DNA of 64,000 nucleotides from Lycocorax pyrrhopterus obiensis (lineage: Eukaryota; Chordata; Aves; Passeriformes; Paradisaeidae): NCBI GenBank assembly GCA_014706295.1, contig JACSVZ010000007.1, forward strand, positions 59,472,975 to 59,536,974, in the 5' to 3' direction. The notes beneath the pieces are model-generated. The model had not been told where the DNA came from. It saw nothing but the letters and a program-made list of their open reading frames with translations, and ran no database searches. Numbering within the stretch: position 1 is the stretch's first letter; the number at the start of each line of letters is the position of its first letter. Both the position numbers and the translations under genes were made by a program. This document shows, piece after piece, positions 23,319 through 36,060 of this stretch.

Positions 23319-25412
23319 GGCTAGAAGTCTACTGGTTAAAAACAAATCCTGATTAGAAAATTCTGGTTAAACACCGTGTGAAAATGCTCAGTGGGGCAGA
23401 GAAATACTCTTAAGGTTATACAAGAGGATGTGGGGCCATTACAGGAATGAAGTCCAGAAGAGTTCAGCTTTGTTACTCCAAAATGGAGGCTGGGAAGAGG
23501 GAATATAATTGCTCTTCACATGTACATTGGGCATAAAAACAGGAAGGCTAAAATCCGTCTAAGCTGGTGCTTAATTAACGTGCTAAATGATGACATAGGG
23601 AAAAAAAATTGCATTCCATGGTTTTGTTTTGTACATTAAAATTTATTATTGGTCAGGGAAATTAACATTGGCTCCCAAATAGGAGTCAGAAACAAGCACT
23701 GTGAATCTCTGAGTCATTCAAGGTGGGAAATAGGTTATGTAAAAGGCAGAGTGCCTTGTTGGTAATGTGTGCAGGTGGCAATTCCCCATGTGGCTCTCCT
23801 TTGTGAAAGCAAATTTACAAAAAAGCAAGTTACAAGAGAGGATTGAAGGGAACCACACACATTTTTTTTTTCCCCCCAGCAATTACTGCACCAGTGCATT
23901 TAGCCATCAGAGAGTGCCTGTGTTTATTTATCAGGGAGAGAATATCACATGGATGTGGATATGAGCAAGCAGATCTGCTGAAGCCAAAGAAGCTCTCTCC
24001 AGATCACATGAACTCAAAATTTGGCCCACTCTCTTTGGGAAGAAAAGATTGCTCTTGTCATTTCTTATTAACTGGCAATGTCTGTGACCCCAAGAAGGGT
24101 GTTCCAGGCTCAGCTGAGGCACTCAGAGAGGTACCAGCGAGGCCATCGTTAGGCTTGTGACAAAATTTTAAAGGCTTCTCAATCCTTCCAAATGCAGATG
24201 GTTCTTCATGACTCCTCTGGTTTCCTGGGACTTAGAAAGATGCTGTAAAGGCAGACTGGTCCATGTCTTCCTCTGTGAATCCGGTTTGCTGTGACATCAT
24301 TTTGCAGGCGGGGAAAAGTGTAACCAGGTTAGATTCAGGTTGTGATGGATAGGTTAATAGAAATGAGTGCAAACAAACCCACAGGGGTTTTTTGTTCAGC
24401 GTAAGTAAACAGAAGTGGGAAAAATCTACTAGAACTCCCTTTTTAGTTTTTAATAAATTTGTCAGGATGCAGGTGATTTATGAGAGATGGAAATTTCCAT
24501 TCACATTGAACACACATTTGTTCAGACTGCGAGTTGTAGTGTAAGGAAGGAGGGGGCAGATCCTCCTACACGAAATTACCTCTGCTAACTCAGGCCCAGC
24601 ATCCTGGTGGCTCTTGTCAGCTGGTGCTGCATTTCCCAGCTGGTCTCACCTTCAGGCTGGGCAGGGATTTGTCTGTCCCCATTTGATGATCATTGCAGTA
24701 GCTGAATTTATTTCAGATGCAGGGCAGCAATAAATCCCTAGAAGTCTGGGGCTAGAAATCAGAGTATTTCTTAGCTTAAATGTCCTGCAGCAGCAGTAAA
24801 ACGACCCCAATTCATGACTTATCCTTTGCTTATGCACTGTATGTGTCAGTACCTTATTTAACACCCTCATCTTTGACAGGAGTTTGAAAGCAGGACCTGC
24901 AGATAACGTTTTATTGGGCTTGCAGAGGCAGCATGATGGCAATGGAAAAGGCATTTCTCTAGGACAGGAGAGAGCCCTGTGGAGGATCTTTTGTGTAGGA
25001 GTCACCAGACATCTTCTTTTAAGTGTTAAAGGACAGAAATTCCTGTGCAACTCTGCAGAGCTGGCTTGAAATATCTGCTGGAAAAAATAAGTTACTATTT
25101 CATATCAGAAGTTCTGATTTTGAGGCTGTTTTTACAGAAGAAAAAAAGGTTATATAGTTCATAAAGAAAAAGGAAAATTACTGTTATTTTTCCATTAAAA
25201 TCTGTAATTCCACTGATGCATTTGTACAAAGCTTTGCCACCACAACTGCGGGACCATAATATGTGTTAAAAAAAAAAAAGTGAAGAATAGGTAAATATTC
25301 TACCTAGAAATGTTTTATTGCTTGAAAAGGAACTAACCTATAATTCTTCCTCAAGCATAATTTCCAGTTGAGGGGCTAAACTCACCGGGAGAATGGAGTA
25401 CTTTGGTATTAC

Positions 25413-25483
25413 AGTGCTGGGTTAATGGTTGGACTTGATGATCTTAGGGGCCTTTTCCAGCCTCAGCAATTCTGTGACTCTAA
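25413..25483 (+). repeat. CR1 LINE extreme 3' tail (sense)
   Basis: TTGGACTTGATGATCTTAGG, then GGCCTTTTCCAGCCTCAGCA and ATTCTGTGACTCT form the sense CR1 terminus. Only about 70 bases are preserved. Confidence 0.75.
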
Positions 25484-28399
25484 ATCAATTTGTTTACTTG
25501 GCCCAGAGCTGCCTGAATTTCAGTCAGGTACAAAACTGCAACTACCAAGTTCACTGAGGCCTGAGTCCTGTTTAAGACTTGAAAAGATATTCAGAAAAAG
25601 AGGGCCTTCCCTTCTTCCTAGCAAAGTTTAATTGTTAATTACTCAATTGGCCGTCATGCAATGAACAGATTACTTTTTTCCCCCTGTAAAGCCAGGTAAA
25701 ACAGGTCTTCTTCTATTCCAGGGATAACTGTGTTCACTCAGCTAATGGTATTTCGCCTGCAGGGTAATGAAGACATGGATCCATCTATTTTGTGGGTGAA
25801 CTGGAGACACTTTGCACATTCAAACCACAGAAGTGCATTGCTCCAGCCCACAAGGCAGGGTGCACTGATTTCCCCCATCCCTTGCAAATGTCAGGAGGAG
25901 GGATGGGAAGATGCTCCCTTCACTTGGGATCAGGTCCTGTGCAGGTGCCCGACACACAGATCATTTAACACCTGGCTGTTCTTGGCACAGTTCAATTTCC
26001 AAAGCAATTTCTCGGAGTGCTGGAGGTGCAGGATGGCCCCACCTTTGCTGATGGTCCCTTGCTGAGCCATAAATCGATCCTGGTTTGGAACGGGGAAGGT
26101 CTCCAGAAACAGCCTGGCAAGGTGGCAGCAGCTGTAAATACGATGGAGAGAAAGGGGCCATCTCCTCTCAAACTGATTGTCTCCACAGGAGAGTTGCAGC
26201 ACTCTTTATTACACTTTTTGAGATGACTGGAAAGGGGTGAGGCTCTCCTGCTGGTTCTTTGTCTCTATGAACCTGTTTCACATAGAAATGATCAGCAGTG
26301 CCACCTGATATTCCCTCATACAATCACTACTCCATCTTCAGTTTCGAATTGAGGATATTTGTACTTAGACCCCACTGTGATAACTGTAAAACACAGATGG
26401 CTGCATTTAAACACATCCATGGGAAAGCCCCAAAATGCAACTCAACTGCAACGTGCAGGCTTGGAAGAGAAAATAAAGCATGTAAGCTTCATTACTAGTA
26501 TTTTTTAAACTTTCTTGTTTTGAAAGGTTGGGATGCCAGCATAGTCTCCAAGGCCAGAAATTATTTCTTTTAGCTGTTGGGACCTAGAAATACTGTATGC
26601 ACTGTGTTTTGTGGAATGACCATTTCCTTGCATTGTATATGTTTTCTCATGTGGGGATGTTTGGAGCCAAGGATTAATAGGGAAAATGGGGATTATTTTA
26701 ACTTATTATTTTTAATTTTTTTGTTTGTTTGTTTAAATATCTGCCTAAGAAAACATAGCTAATGTTATCCCCATGGTTGCAGTGGCCATGGACTGTCTTT
26801 TCCTGTTTTCTGGGGTAATTTAAAAGTCATAAAATCCAAAGGGAAGAGTCACAGCAAGTGTTTGGTGGAGAAGGGCCATGTGTTTCTAGATGAGGTGGCT
26901 GCCATGGTTATTAATGCCTTTACTCCTTGTCTTTTTGGTTTTACTATCACATATGGGGCCATCTGGTTCCTCTGTGGGACTCCCAAGGCTTTTTGGCAAG
27001 CACATATGTGACGATGTCTAGGGTTTTTCCTCTTTGAGCCTTTCTACTACATCTCATTTCTGGAAACCCTGCTCAAAAAAAGAGCTTCCATCTCTACCTG
27101 TCACACAAACCTCACTGTCACCAGTGTTGATGTTGTAGGGCAGCACTGGGAAAATCCTCCTTCACCTACAAGTCTGGTGGCACATTGAGGAAGTGACTGT
27201 ACCTTGCACGGTGGTTCGGTGGCAGGTGGTGAGAGACAGATGCTCCTTGTCCCCTCGGCCTCTGAAGTGATCATGTGGCCTGGGTTCTGAAGGCAGAAGG
27301 AAATCTGAAATATGCTCAGAGCACAAATTCATTCTTTTCAGGTCTTGAGAGGTTAGAAGCTCTTGAACTGCCTTGAATGTTAATTTTTTTCCCCCTGTGC
27401 CACGTGAGACAAGAACCTGGTTATGGAGCTGTTGGGCTTTCTTGGAAGATAAATGCGACCTATTGAATCCCATTTATCATGGTGACTGCTGTAAGAAATA
27501 CAGCCTGCTGTCAGGGTACCTGGATGGATTACAGGGATGCAAAGCTGGAACAATTCAGCAATCAGCATCTCGGTGTGAAGGCCTTCCTGAAAGAGATGAA
27601 GTAATGGCTAAAAACAGAATAAATTTGTTTCAGAAGGCAAGATTAATCATCATGCAGGAGAAGGATTGCTTCAAGTGCAAGCAAGGAAATTGCTCTATGA
27701 GTAATAAAGTTGCCCAGAGAAAAAAGCACCAAATTAGCTAAGTACCAGAAGACACATTTCAAACAAGTTTTGTCTGTCTCTAAAATGCCCCTCTTTGAGA
27801 TGTAGGGGCAGATGTGGCTGAGCAGCCTCCAGGGATGGATTCCACACTGCCTTTGGTTATCATTCCAAATGGTCCAGTTTCAGAACATTCAAAACTTTCC
27901 ATCGCTGTCAAATCTGTTCAACTGTAATGGCAAGTTATTCTTGTCTAACAAAACAGGTTTCTTATAAATAGTGAGGATTTGGCACAGCTTGTGCTTATGC
28001 ATGTACATCACAAAAGATTCACTTCTGGAGGCCTCAGCTGTCAGAAAAAGGACTGTATGGGATGGGGGCCTGAGCTGCCCTGTTGCCTTTGGTATGAGTT
28101 TCAGGGCAGCTTGGTTTCAAGTGCTGCACATTTATCATGTCCCTCGAAGAGCTTTTAACCAGGAGGTCAGAAAAAGGCATTCACAGATCAGACAAATGGC
28201 TTGGGGTGACATGAGCTGTTTCATGAGATGTGAGATGGTCTGGAAACACTTCACCAGTAACTGCCCACGATCTCAGCACTCTGCCCTCCTGGCCACTGCC
28301 AGGCTGCTGTTCATCCCGTGCCCAAAGGAGCCAGGGGGGTTGAGGAGGGATTTCAAGTGGGACAAAGCGGTGACTCCGCTGTGTCCGTGACAGTGATGC

Positions 28400-28555
28400 C
28401 AGTGAACAGGCTCCCAGGGAAGGGATGGAGTCAAAATCCCTGCAGCGATTTAAAAGACATGTGGATGTGGTTTAGTGGTGCTTGGCAGTGCTGGGGGAGC
28501 TGCTGGACTTGATGGTCTTAAAGGTCTTTTCCAACCTGAATAATTCCGTGGGTTT
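28400..28555 (+). repeat. CR1 LINE 3' fragment (sense)
   Basis: GAACAGGCTCCCAGGGAAGG, then TTTAAAAGACATGTGGATGT, GGACTTGATGGTCTTAAAGG and TCTTTTCCAACCTGAATAAT follow the order of the last 150 bases of a CR1 element. Confidence 0.85.
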
Positions 28556-28975
28556 TGGGAACATGGTGTGCAAGAAGTGCTCTGCTGTGCGGGGAAGGTG
28601 AACTGGTGCTGCTCTGAAGCCACAAGTTTGTGCCTGTGGCAATGAGTCAGAGAGTCCAGGAGGGATGGAAAAGGGTCGGCTGATATTTTTTTGCATATCA
28701 CCTTAATTTTTAAGCCACTTTTAAAAGGCTTTAAGGTTTGATTAGGAGAAAAACTTCAGCAGTGAAGAGGCTGGTTTAAAAGGCTGGCTGGATTTTGGAG
28801 GAGCATGTAGGAGAAAATGGCAAGATTTTCCAGAGGAATCTTTTTTCTTAATAAAACGCCTGTATTTGAGAAAGATATACTTCCCTAATGTGAGTTTGTG
28901 GGCTGGCATTTATTTTGGGTTTAAAAACAGGCATAGAAGGAAATGGAAAATATCTAAATGCTTTATCTCAAATTT

Positions 28976-28995
28976 TCTTTTTTTTTTTTTTTTTC
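28976..28995. repeat. Poly-T run
   Basis: About 18 consecutive T within AT-rich unique sequence; no associated element seen. Confidence 0.85.
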
Positions 28996-30530
28996 TGAAT
29001 GAGATATTTAATCTAGGAAACAGACACTTTGAGAAAGCAAGTGAAAGAGACCTTTTTGTGCTTTTCAGTCCCTGGAAGAGGCCACAAGAGACCTGCAGAG
29101 GAGCTGTGTACAAGGGCCTGGAGGGACAGCACCAGGGGCAGTGGCTTCCCACTGACAGAGGGCAGCACGTAAGTTAGATTTTATCATGTATCTTCATTTA
29201 TGCACAATATGCTTTAAATTTTGTGCTTTTTCTGGGGAAAATAACTCACAGCTCTATTGACCTGAAGGTGGCAAAAAATTTTGTGATTTCGGACTGCCAT
29301 TGTTAGAAAGAATTGCCTGGAATTGCTACAAATTGGTGAAGCTGGGGCAAATTCTGCCCTTCCAGAAAGCAACTCTGCTCTTACAGAACACCCACTCTGC
29401 TGTTTCCTGCATTTATGGACTTGTTTTCCAACATTTCTCCTGTTGATAGCTCGCAGAAAATGCCATGCCAGTGGCTGGTCATCATCAGGGATGAAGATGG
29501 GCAGGTAGGGCTGAGGTAGGAGCTTCTCCTGGCCTCTGTCCCCACGAATTGTGGATAAAGATCCCATGGTCATGGGGCAGCTGCTCGTTTTCCAGCAAGT
29601 TAGTAGGTCAAATCAAAACCAGAGCTCTCATCTCAGCTGGTCAAGTGCCTCATCTTCACTAAAAATTCACTTATTCACAGATTACAAATTTTCTTTTTCC
29701 CCCTCCTATGAGGATTTAGGCTCTGTTACAAAATCAGGATTTAAAAAAATTTCATGCCACTGTAACAGGTACAATAATATTTTGGATGAATTCAAATCCC
29801 TGCAGTTATTAGTCCAGCTCAAGCTAAATTAAAATTTACAACACAAAGACTAGCTTCTGGACTAATGTAAATCTCACTTCAGGCTTTGACGAATCCGGAT
29901 TAGTATTTTTGGTTGGAAAAAGATATAATGAAAGCATGACTGCCTGGAAAAATTCTAAAGATTAGCTACACCCTGCTTAAGGGGAAATGATTTTGATCCA
30001 CAGCTCTTACTTCAGTTTAATAACCTCTGTAAACTTCTCTGAATGACTATTTTAAAAGATTAACTCAGCAGAATTTAAGTTGGAAGCATTTTGTGGCTGA
30101 AAATTTCACCAGGTCCTGTGGACTTCAAACGCTGCTTGTGCATCTGCCTCTTCTGTGCACCAGGAGGAGGAGGAGTGTGAAAGATGCTGACCTACTTTAG
30201 AACAAGGGAAAACAGCTTTAGCAAATAATTAAAAAAAATAAATCCTTCTCTTTCAGAATAATTCTTGCAGAACAGTAGAGCAATATTTGACACTTAGAAA
30301 CCATACATTCTAATTTCACTGTGTTTTTCATTTAGGAAAACACTTGGAAAATGAAGGCTCCGCATTCAGTGGGGAAATTGTGCAGTGCCTTCAAGGTACT
30401 ATTGCTGCTATTAAGAAATTGGTACGGAAAATTTAATATTTAGATTCAAACATATGGGAATAAATTAGTTGGTAACCATGGAGTTTGTCTTTCACAGTTG
30501 TACCATTAGAAGTGTTCTCTTGTGTGAATT

Positions 30531-30557
30531 AAGAGAGAGAGAGAGAGAGAGAGAGAA
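30531..30557. repeat. (GA)n microsatellite
   Basis: About 12 uninterrupted GA dinucleotides followed by AAAGG. Confidence 0.92.
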
Positions 30558-30799
30558 AGGCATTTTGGGGTGAAGGGGAGGTGCTTGCCTGCACTTTGCT
30601 GCCTGCAGAGGTTCGGCTGTCACAGGACAAACCAGCCTGGCTAGGGGTCATGGCACAGCTGGTCCAAGCCCTGGCTCACCTGGAGGGGTTTTAATGGGGC
30701 AGCAGAAGACGTCATTTATACATTACAGGGGCCAGGGAAATTTGAGGTGTGCCTACACTTCCATCAGAGTTTGGTCAGTGAAGTAAATTGTGGCTCAGG

Positions 30800-31222
30800 T
30801 GATGCCTGAAAAGGCCTCCTAGACACAAAGACTAGACAGGAGTAAGGGAATAAAGGTCGGTATTTATTTGAAAGGCCTTCAAAGGTACCCCTGGGGAGCC
30901 AGAGGCCACTGCCAAGATGGACCCCAAGATGGACCCCAGGTCATGAGTTCTTCACACTTTTATAGGTTTGGTTCATTTGCATGTTAGGGTTAATTCTCCA
31001 ATTAAAGCTTTAGTTTAATGATGTAATTTCTCTAAGCTTGCTCCCCCTTCAGAGTCTTTACACATTTTGGGCCTAGGATGGTCTGAGTGTCCTTGGAGAG
31101 CAGGCCCGGAGAGGCTTTGTTATGTCTAACTAGCCCTAGAGAGCAGAAATTAACAGGCTACAGGTTACACACTAAGCAGTACAGGATTTGAAAAATATAA
31201 AAGTTTAAAACCTAAGGCATCA
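30800..31222 (-). mobile_element. Solo LTR of an endogenous retrovirus (423 bp, antisense)
   Basis: The + strand starts TGATGCCT and ends AGGCATCA, a perfect 8 bp inverted pair. CAGG precedes (30796-30799) and follows (31223-31226), giving a 4 bp target site duplication. Read on the - strand it has a TATA box TATAAAAG (30964-30957), an AATAAA signal (30868-30863) about 90 bases further on, then a short U5. This order marks a complete U3-R-U5 LTR. Inside, a 12-base unit GATGGACCCCAA/G is tandemly duplicated at about 30917-30940. No internal retroviral sequence remains. Confidence 0.88.
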
Positions 31223-31540
31223 CAGGGTTGAAGTTCTCAACTCTGTTGTGGTCTCGTTGTTTGCTTTTGTGCAAGTGCGAGCAGTGACTCAGTGGGAGCA
31301 CCACGAAAATCACTTAAAGGCAAAGATCTGCCTGCAGAGCTTTTTACATCACAAGGACCTTGATGCTGTCAGTGTAAAGGAGGAAAACAGTGCTCCCCTC
31401 CCTCAGTGCTGCTGTGAGGATGCACCCACTGCTGCCAGTGGGTTCTGCAGATGCACAGGGCTCAGCAGCTGGGTGGTTCACCCCGTGACTGGGGGCAAAG
31501 CAATTTTTTGTAATAATTTATCTTTCCTTGAAACTTTTGC

Positions 31541-31685
31541 ATAGAATCATAGAATATAGAATCATAGAATACCTTGAGTTGAAAGGGAACCACAAGGATC
31601 ATCAAGTCCAACTCCTGGCCCTGCACAGGGCATCCCCAAGAATTCCACCACGGGCCTGAGAGTGCTGCCCAAACACGTCTTGAAT
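31541..31685 (-). repeat. CR1 LINE 3' fragment (antisense) with duplicated tail
   Basis: Repeated ATAGAATCATAGAATA tails are followed by CCTTGAGTTGAAAGGGAACC, AAGTCCAACTCCTGGCCCTG and CACAGGGCATCCCCAAGAAT. It resembles the subtype at 2929 more than the CCATGGGCAGGGA subtype. Confidence 0.88.
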
Positions 31686-32225
31686 GGTGACTGCTTGATA
31701 ATAACAGACCTGGCAGCAATTATGAGCTGGGGGTGGCTGCTCACAGGTAACTGCTGTGAGACCTCTGAAGCCAATAAAGCCAGAATGGCTTCAAACAGAG
31801 AGTGTTTTAAAAGCATCTCCATAATGTATTTATCTACATTGCACAGGTGTGAATCTTCTCAAACTTCCCTTTCTCCTTCAGTGGGTCTCTAAATTATCTG
31901 TTTCAGGCCAGCTCTGCATTAGTCTATAGGCAAGTGTTTTATGCAATGTGCTGAAATCATAAAGCTGTTTTCTTTTTCACCACTTCAGCTGATTGAGGGT
32001 GTAACTCACAGGAAAATTAAAACCTTTTAGGCATTTATTTTACACCTCTAAATACTTCACCTTGCCAAGTAAAGGAGAGTAATTTATATGTATGCACGCA
32101 GAACTGGCTCTGCAGCCAGCAAAGTTCAACAACATCATTTCTTTCCACAGTGTCTCAGCAGGTGATTGTAACTTCCAAAAAAGCTGAAGGAGAAAGACTG
32201 AATTGGATTGATGCATAAATTGTGA

Positions 32226-32375
32226 TGCCTTAAAGACCATCTTGTTCCAGCTTCCCTGCCAAGGGCAGGGACACCTTCCACTATCCCAGGTTGCTCCAAG
32301 CCCCATCCAAGCTGCCCTGGAACACTGCCAGGGATGGGGCAGCCACAGCTTCTCTGGACGACCTGTTGAGCAAGG
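32226..32375 (-). repeat. CR1 LINE 3' fragment (antisense), tail missing
   Basis: CCTTAAAGACCATCTTGTTC, CAAGGGCAGGGACACCTTCC and ATGGGGCAGCCACAGCTTCT are present. The terminal ATTCTATG repeat is absent, so the copy has lost its 3' end. Confidence 0.88.
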
Positions 32376-32639
32376 TGAGCAAGCAGAAGGATTTACTCAG
32401 ACATGGAAAATATCCAGTATCAATTTTTTTAAAAAATTAAGGAAAAAGTGCTTTTTCGTCAGTTGTATTACTTCATTGTCACTTGTGGATTTTTTTTAAT
32501 TGTCAGGAAGAAAGTTGAAGGAACATGCTCGAATGTCTAGAAGAGACTATAAATAGCAGCAATCTTTGCTTCAGAATGCAGAATTTTCCAGGAGAGATTA
32601 TTGCAGAGATGACAGGCAGTATTGACTTAACCAGCCCTG

Positions 32640-32775
32640 AAAAAGCACCCCCCAAAAAAAAACCCCAACAAGAGAATTGAAATTTATATGTGTTTAAAAA
32701 ATTTAAGGTATTCTATAAAATAAATCTTACTGCTAATAATTACTATTAATAATAATAATTAATAACTTCTTAATG
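32640..32775. repeat. A-rich and (ATA)n low-complexity tract
   Basis: A C-rich to A-rich segment (CACCCCCCAAAAAAAAACCC) is followed by TAATAATAATAATTAATAAC. It looks like low-complexity sequence only. Confidence 0.7.
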
Positions 32776-33089
32776 GAAGAAGATGAGTGTTTGCTGATGT
32801 ATGATACTCTCACCTAAGGGTGTAAATGAGAGACATCTTTGCTGAAGACCCTGCACAAGTTCTAGAGGAACGACTGGAGAACTTCAGCATTCTCATCTGA
32901 TCCCAGCTCTGTGCTGCAACTTCCCTCTGTGTGAGGTAGGGATAATGATACTTAATCTGATGTGACTTTGCTTCTGGGTGGGGTTCACCTGTCCAAATGT
33001 TTGTCACCCGTCCCTTTTAGACAGTGGAGAGAAAGAGGCATTTTCAGATGTCCTTCGTGCTGGAACAGATGCTTAAAGCAAGTCAGAAG

Positions 33090-33500
33090 AATCACAGAAT
33101 CATTTAGGTTGGAAAAGCCCTCTAAGATCATCAAGTCCAACCATCCTGCCAGCACTGCCAAGGCCACCACTAACCTGTGTCCCCAAGTGCCACATCCACA
33201 CATTTTTTAAATCCCTCCAAGGATGGTGACTCCACCACTGCCATGGGCAGCCTGTGCCAGTGCTTGACAACCCTTTCAGTGAATAGATTTTCCCCTAATA
33301 CCCAATCTAAACCACCCCTGGCACAACTCGAGGCCATTTCTTCTTGTCCTGTCCCTTGCTCCCTGGGAGCAGAGCCCGACCCACACCTGGCTGCACCCTC
33401 CTGTCAGGGAGTTGTAGAGAGTGAGAAGTTTCCCCCTGAGCCTCCTCTTCTCCAGGCTGGAGCTCATCATGAGCTGGAAGTTCCTCTTTCTCTCCACTAG
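33090..33500 (-). repeat. CR1 LINE 3' fragment (antisense), about 410 bp
   Basis: AATCACAGAATCATTTAGGT, GGAAAAGCCCTCTAAGATCA, AGTCCAACCATCCTGCCAGC and TTTAAATCCCTCCAAGGATG belong to the CR1 subtype that reads 'aaagccctctaagatcatc'. It extends to CTCCTCTTCTCCAGGCTGGA. Confidence 0.9.
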
Positions 33501-35020
33501 CTATGACAGGAGGCTAAATCCTCAGCTCAAATGAAATATCCACATGAAATAAAGTTTGAGCTCTATTTCTCTTTTTTTCCCTCAACTGTGGCTTTACTTG
33601 AAGGATGACCAAGGCCTATTCTGCTACCACCCTTCTCTTTGTGCTGTAGTCACAAAACAAATTGTTCAGGGAGATGACAGAGGTCAAAGTCAGGGTTTCT
33701 TTTTCCTGGGAGAAGCAAGGGAGTTGGAGCTCTTTATCCAGCTAACCATGAGGCTGCATGACTCTGAGTGGTGGCACAGGAGGAGGGATGGGAATGTGGC
33801 AGGGTGGCCAGGGAGATCAGGACTGGCTTTATTTTTTGAATACTACAGAGTTAGGACAGCTTTAAATTCATCAAGAAACAGCAACCAGGCCTTTTCTTTT
33901 TTCTCTTTTTCTTTTTTCCCCTCACAGCAGTGTTTGATGTTTGTCGTTTACTTTCTTTTATAGCCAGTTCCCTGCCTCACCTCTCTCTGCCCGCAGCATG
34001 TGGCTGCTCTGCAGCCAGAAGGTTGTTTGTACTTTTTTGCTCCCATCCTGCTCTCCCTAAGTGAGTTTTTTTTGTAGGGGTGCATGTACCCTGGTGTGTC
34101 TCTTATCTCTGAAGCTGAAGAGATGCTGTAGTACAACACCCCTGCACAGAGGAGCTTCGTCCCCGGTGCCTCCATGCTCTTCCCTTTCACACAGCAGTGG
34201 CTCTTCTGGGAGAACAAATACTGAATTTCAAGCCAGGGGATCCTGCTCCTTATCCTTAGCTTCCAGAGCTCATTGTGCAGAAGATTATTTGGGGAGGAAA
34301 GGAGTAATTTTTATCAGTTCGCTCTATGTCTAGTGAGTTTCTTAGATAAACAGCACGAAGAACAGCAGTTGTTCTGTGAGAACACATCAGGCTTCTTCTT
34401 GTTGATAAATGCAGATGACTCAGGGAAAATGTAGCAAGACTAAACTGCTGGAATAAGTATGTGATTTCTGGGATGTTTGTGTCTTAGAATCACAGCTATC
34501 CTTTACCAGCTGACAGCATCAATAGTAGAGAATTAAAGATCATAAATCAATCCCTTAATGCATTATCTTACAAATCTAAATAGCTTTTTATGGCTAAGAG
34601 GCTTCTGCACATTTTGCATTTATTTTTTAGCCCTGCACGTGAATCTGGTGCTGCTCAGACACATCAGCTGCAGCTTGCTGTGCTTATGGAACTGAATTCC
34701 TGCTTGAGAGGCAAAGAAACCCTCTGGAAAGAGAGAATGCTGCACCATGGCATGCGTGGAGAATTGCACTGGCGAGATTATTGAGGAGAACAGAAATATT
34801 TTCAAAACATGGTGAGCAGTGCTTGGCCCTCACCCCTGTAGCTCACTGTTGATGTTCCTAAGCAACTCTCTGCTGCAGCAGCAAGAGGTTTTTAAGATCT
34901 TTTTTCCTGGAACAGCAGAGCCTGCCTGCTGCTGCCTGCCTTCTACAGCCCTGGTGAGCTCGCTGAGGGAAAACTGGAGTTTTAACAATTAATGTTCAGG
35001 GACTGCGGCAGACAAAAATT

Positions 35021-35274
35021 ATAGAACAGAATCATTAAGGATGGAAAAGCCCTCTAAGATCGTTGGGTCCAACCATTAATTCAGCACTGCTAAACCCATC
35101 ATTAAAACATAGCCCTAAATGCCACATCTACACATCTTTTAAATCCCTCTAGGGGCTGTGACTGCATCACTTCCCTGGGCAGCTGTGCCGGTGCCTGGTC
35201 AGCCTTTCAGTGACAACATCTTTCCTAATTTCCAATCTAAGTCTCACCTGGCACAACTTGAGGCTATTCCCTCA
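35021..35274 (-). repeat. CR1 LINE 3' fragment (antisense)
   Basis: ATAGAACAGAATCATTAAGG, GGAAAAGCCCTCTAAGATCG and TTTAAATCCCTCTAGGGGCT show the same subtype as the copy at 33.1 kb, more diverged. Confidence 0.85.
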
Positions 35275-35737
35275 TCAAAAATCACAGTTTTCAGCTAAAA
35301 AAAAAAAAAAGACAGAAGAAGAATTCTGAATCAGTAACTGTGCTAGAGATCCATCTTCTTCAGGAGTTGCTCCAACAGAGACTTGGGAGATATTTGTTTT
35401 CTCCCTGCCAGATTTCATGTCACTGTCACCTTCTGCCATGCTGCTAGAGCTGTTCAAAAATAAATCACAATGCCCCTTCTTTGGGGAAGCCTGTTCCTGC
35501 TTTCTTTGTTCTGCCAGTGCTTGCAAGCAGCCCTTCCATTTTTAATGAAACTGGTGGAAAACAACTGCATCAGAAAAAGCATAACTTTCTGAAAGTTATG
35601 ATACAAATCACTGGAACCTCTTTCATTGGAACATAAAGCCTTAGATGGTCTTATGACAGCTACTGGCCATGTCATGGTTTATTGATGTAAATTAATATTG
35701 TTCATGTATGGATAGGCAAGGATTCGTTTCAACAAAC

Positions 35738-35830
35738 ACAGAATGGTGGAATCAGAGAATGTTTCTGGTTGGAAGGGACCTTCAAGACCATCTTGTTCCA
35801 ACCCTCCTGCCATGGGCAGGGAAACCTGGA
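35738..35830 (-). repeat. CR1 LINE 3' fragment (antisense), short
   Basis: ACAGAATGGTGGAATCAGAG, GGTTGGAAGGGACCTTCAAG and CTGCCATGGGCAGGGAAACC are present, after which similarity is lost. Confidence 0.82.
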
Positions 35831-36060
35831 ATGAGATAATCTTGAGAGTTTTGACTTCTGTGTGCGTGGTGTATATGAATGTACGTACACACAGACACGG
35901 AATATGAATTTTCTCCTCTGTCAGAGCATCTCAGAATGTCACGTCTGCATTGATGCTTCTTACAGACTGTGAGACAAACAAACACGTGCTGGGAATTCAC
36001 TCCCTCCAGGCAAACTGCTCCAAATAAAGGCACCTGTACTTCCTAGCAAGCTGTGGGATA

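Noticed and set aside
27373..27741. 122-codon + strand open frame in the RTN1-JKAMP interval
   Set aside because: No family resemblance, no clear splice sites, and a Cys/Lys mixture typical of chance. It does not look like CCDC175.
30800..31222. LTR considered as a hAT-like DNA transposon because of its inverted ends
   Set aside because: hAT elements leave 8 bp duplications. Here the duplication is 4 bp, the ends are TG...CA, and TATA and AATAAA are in LTR order.
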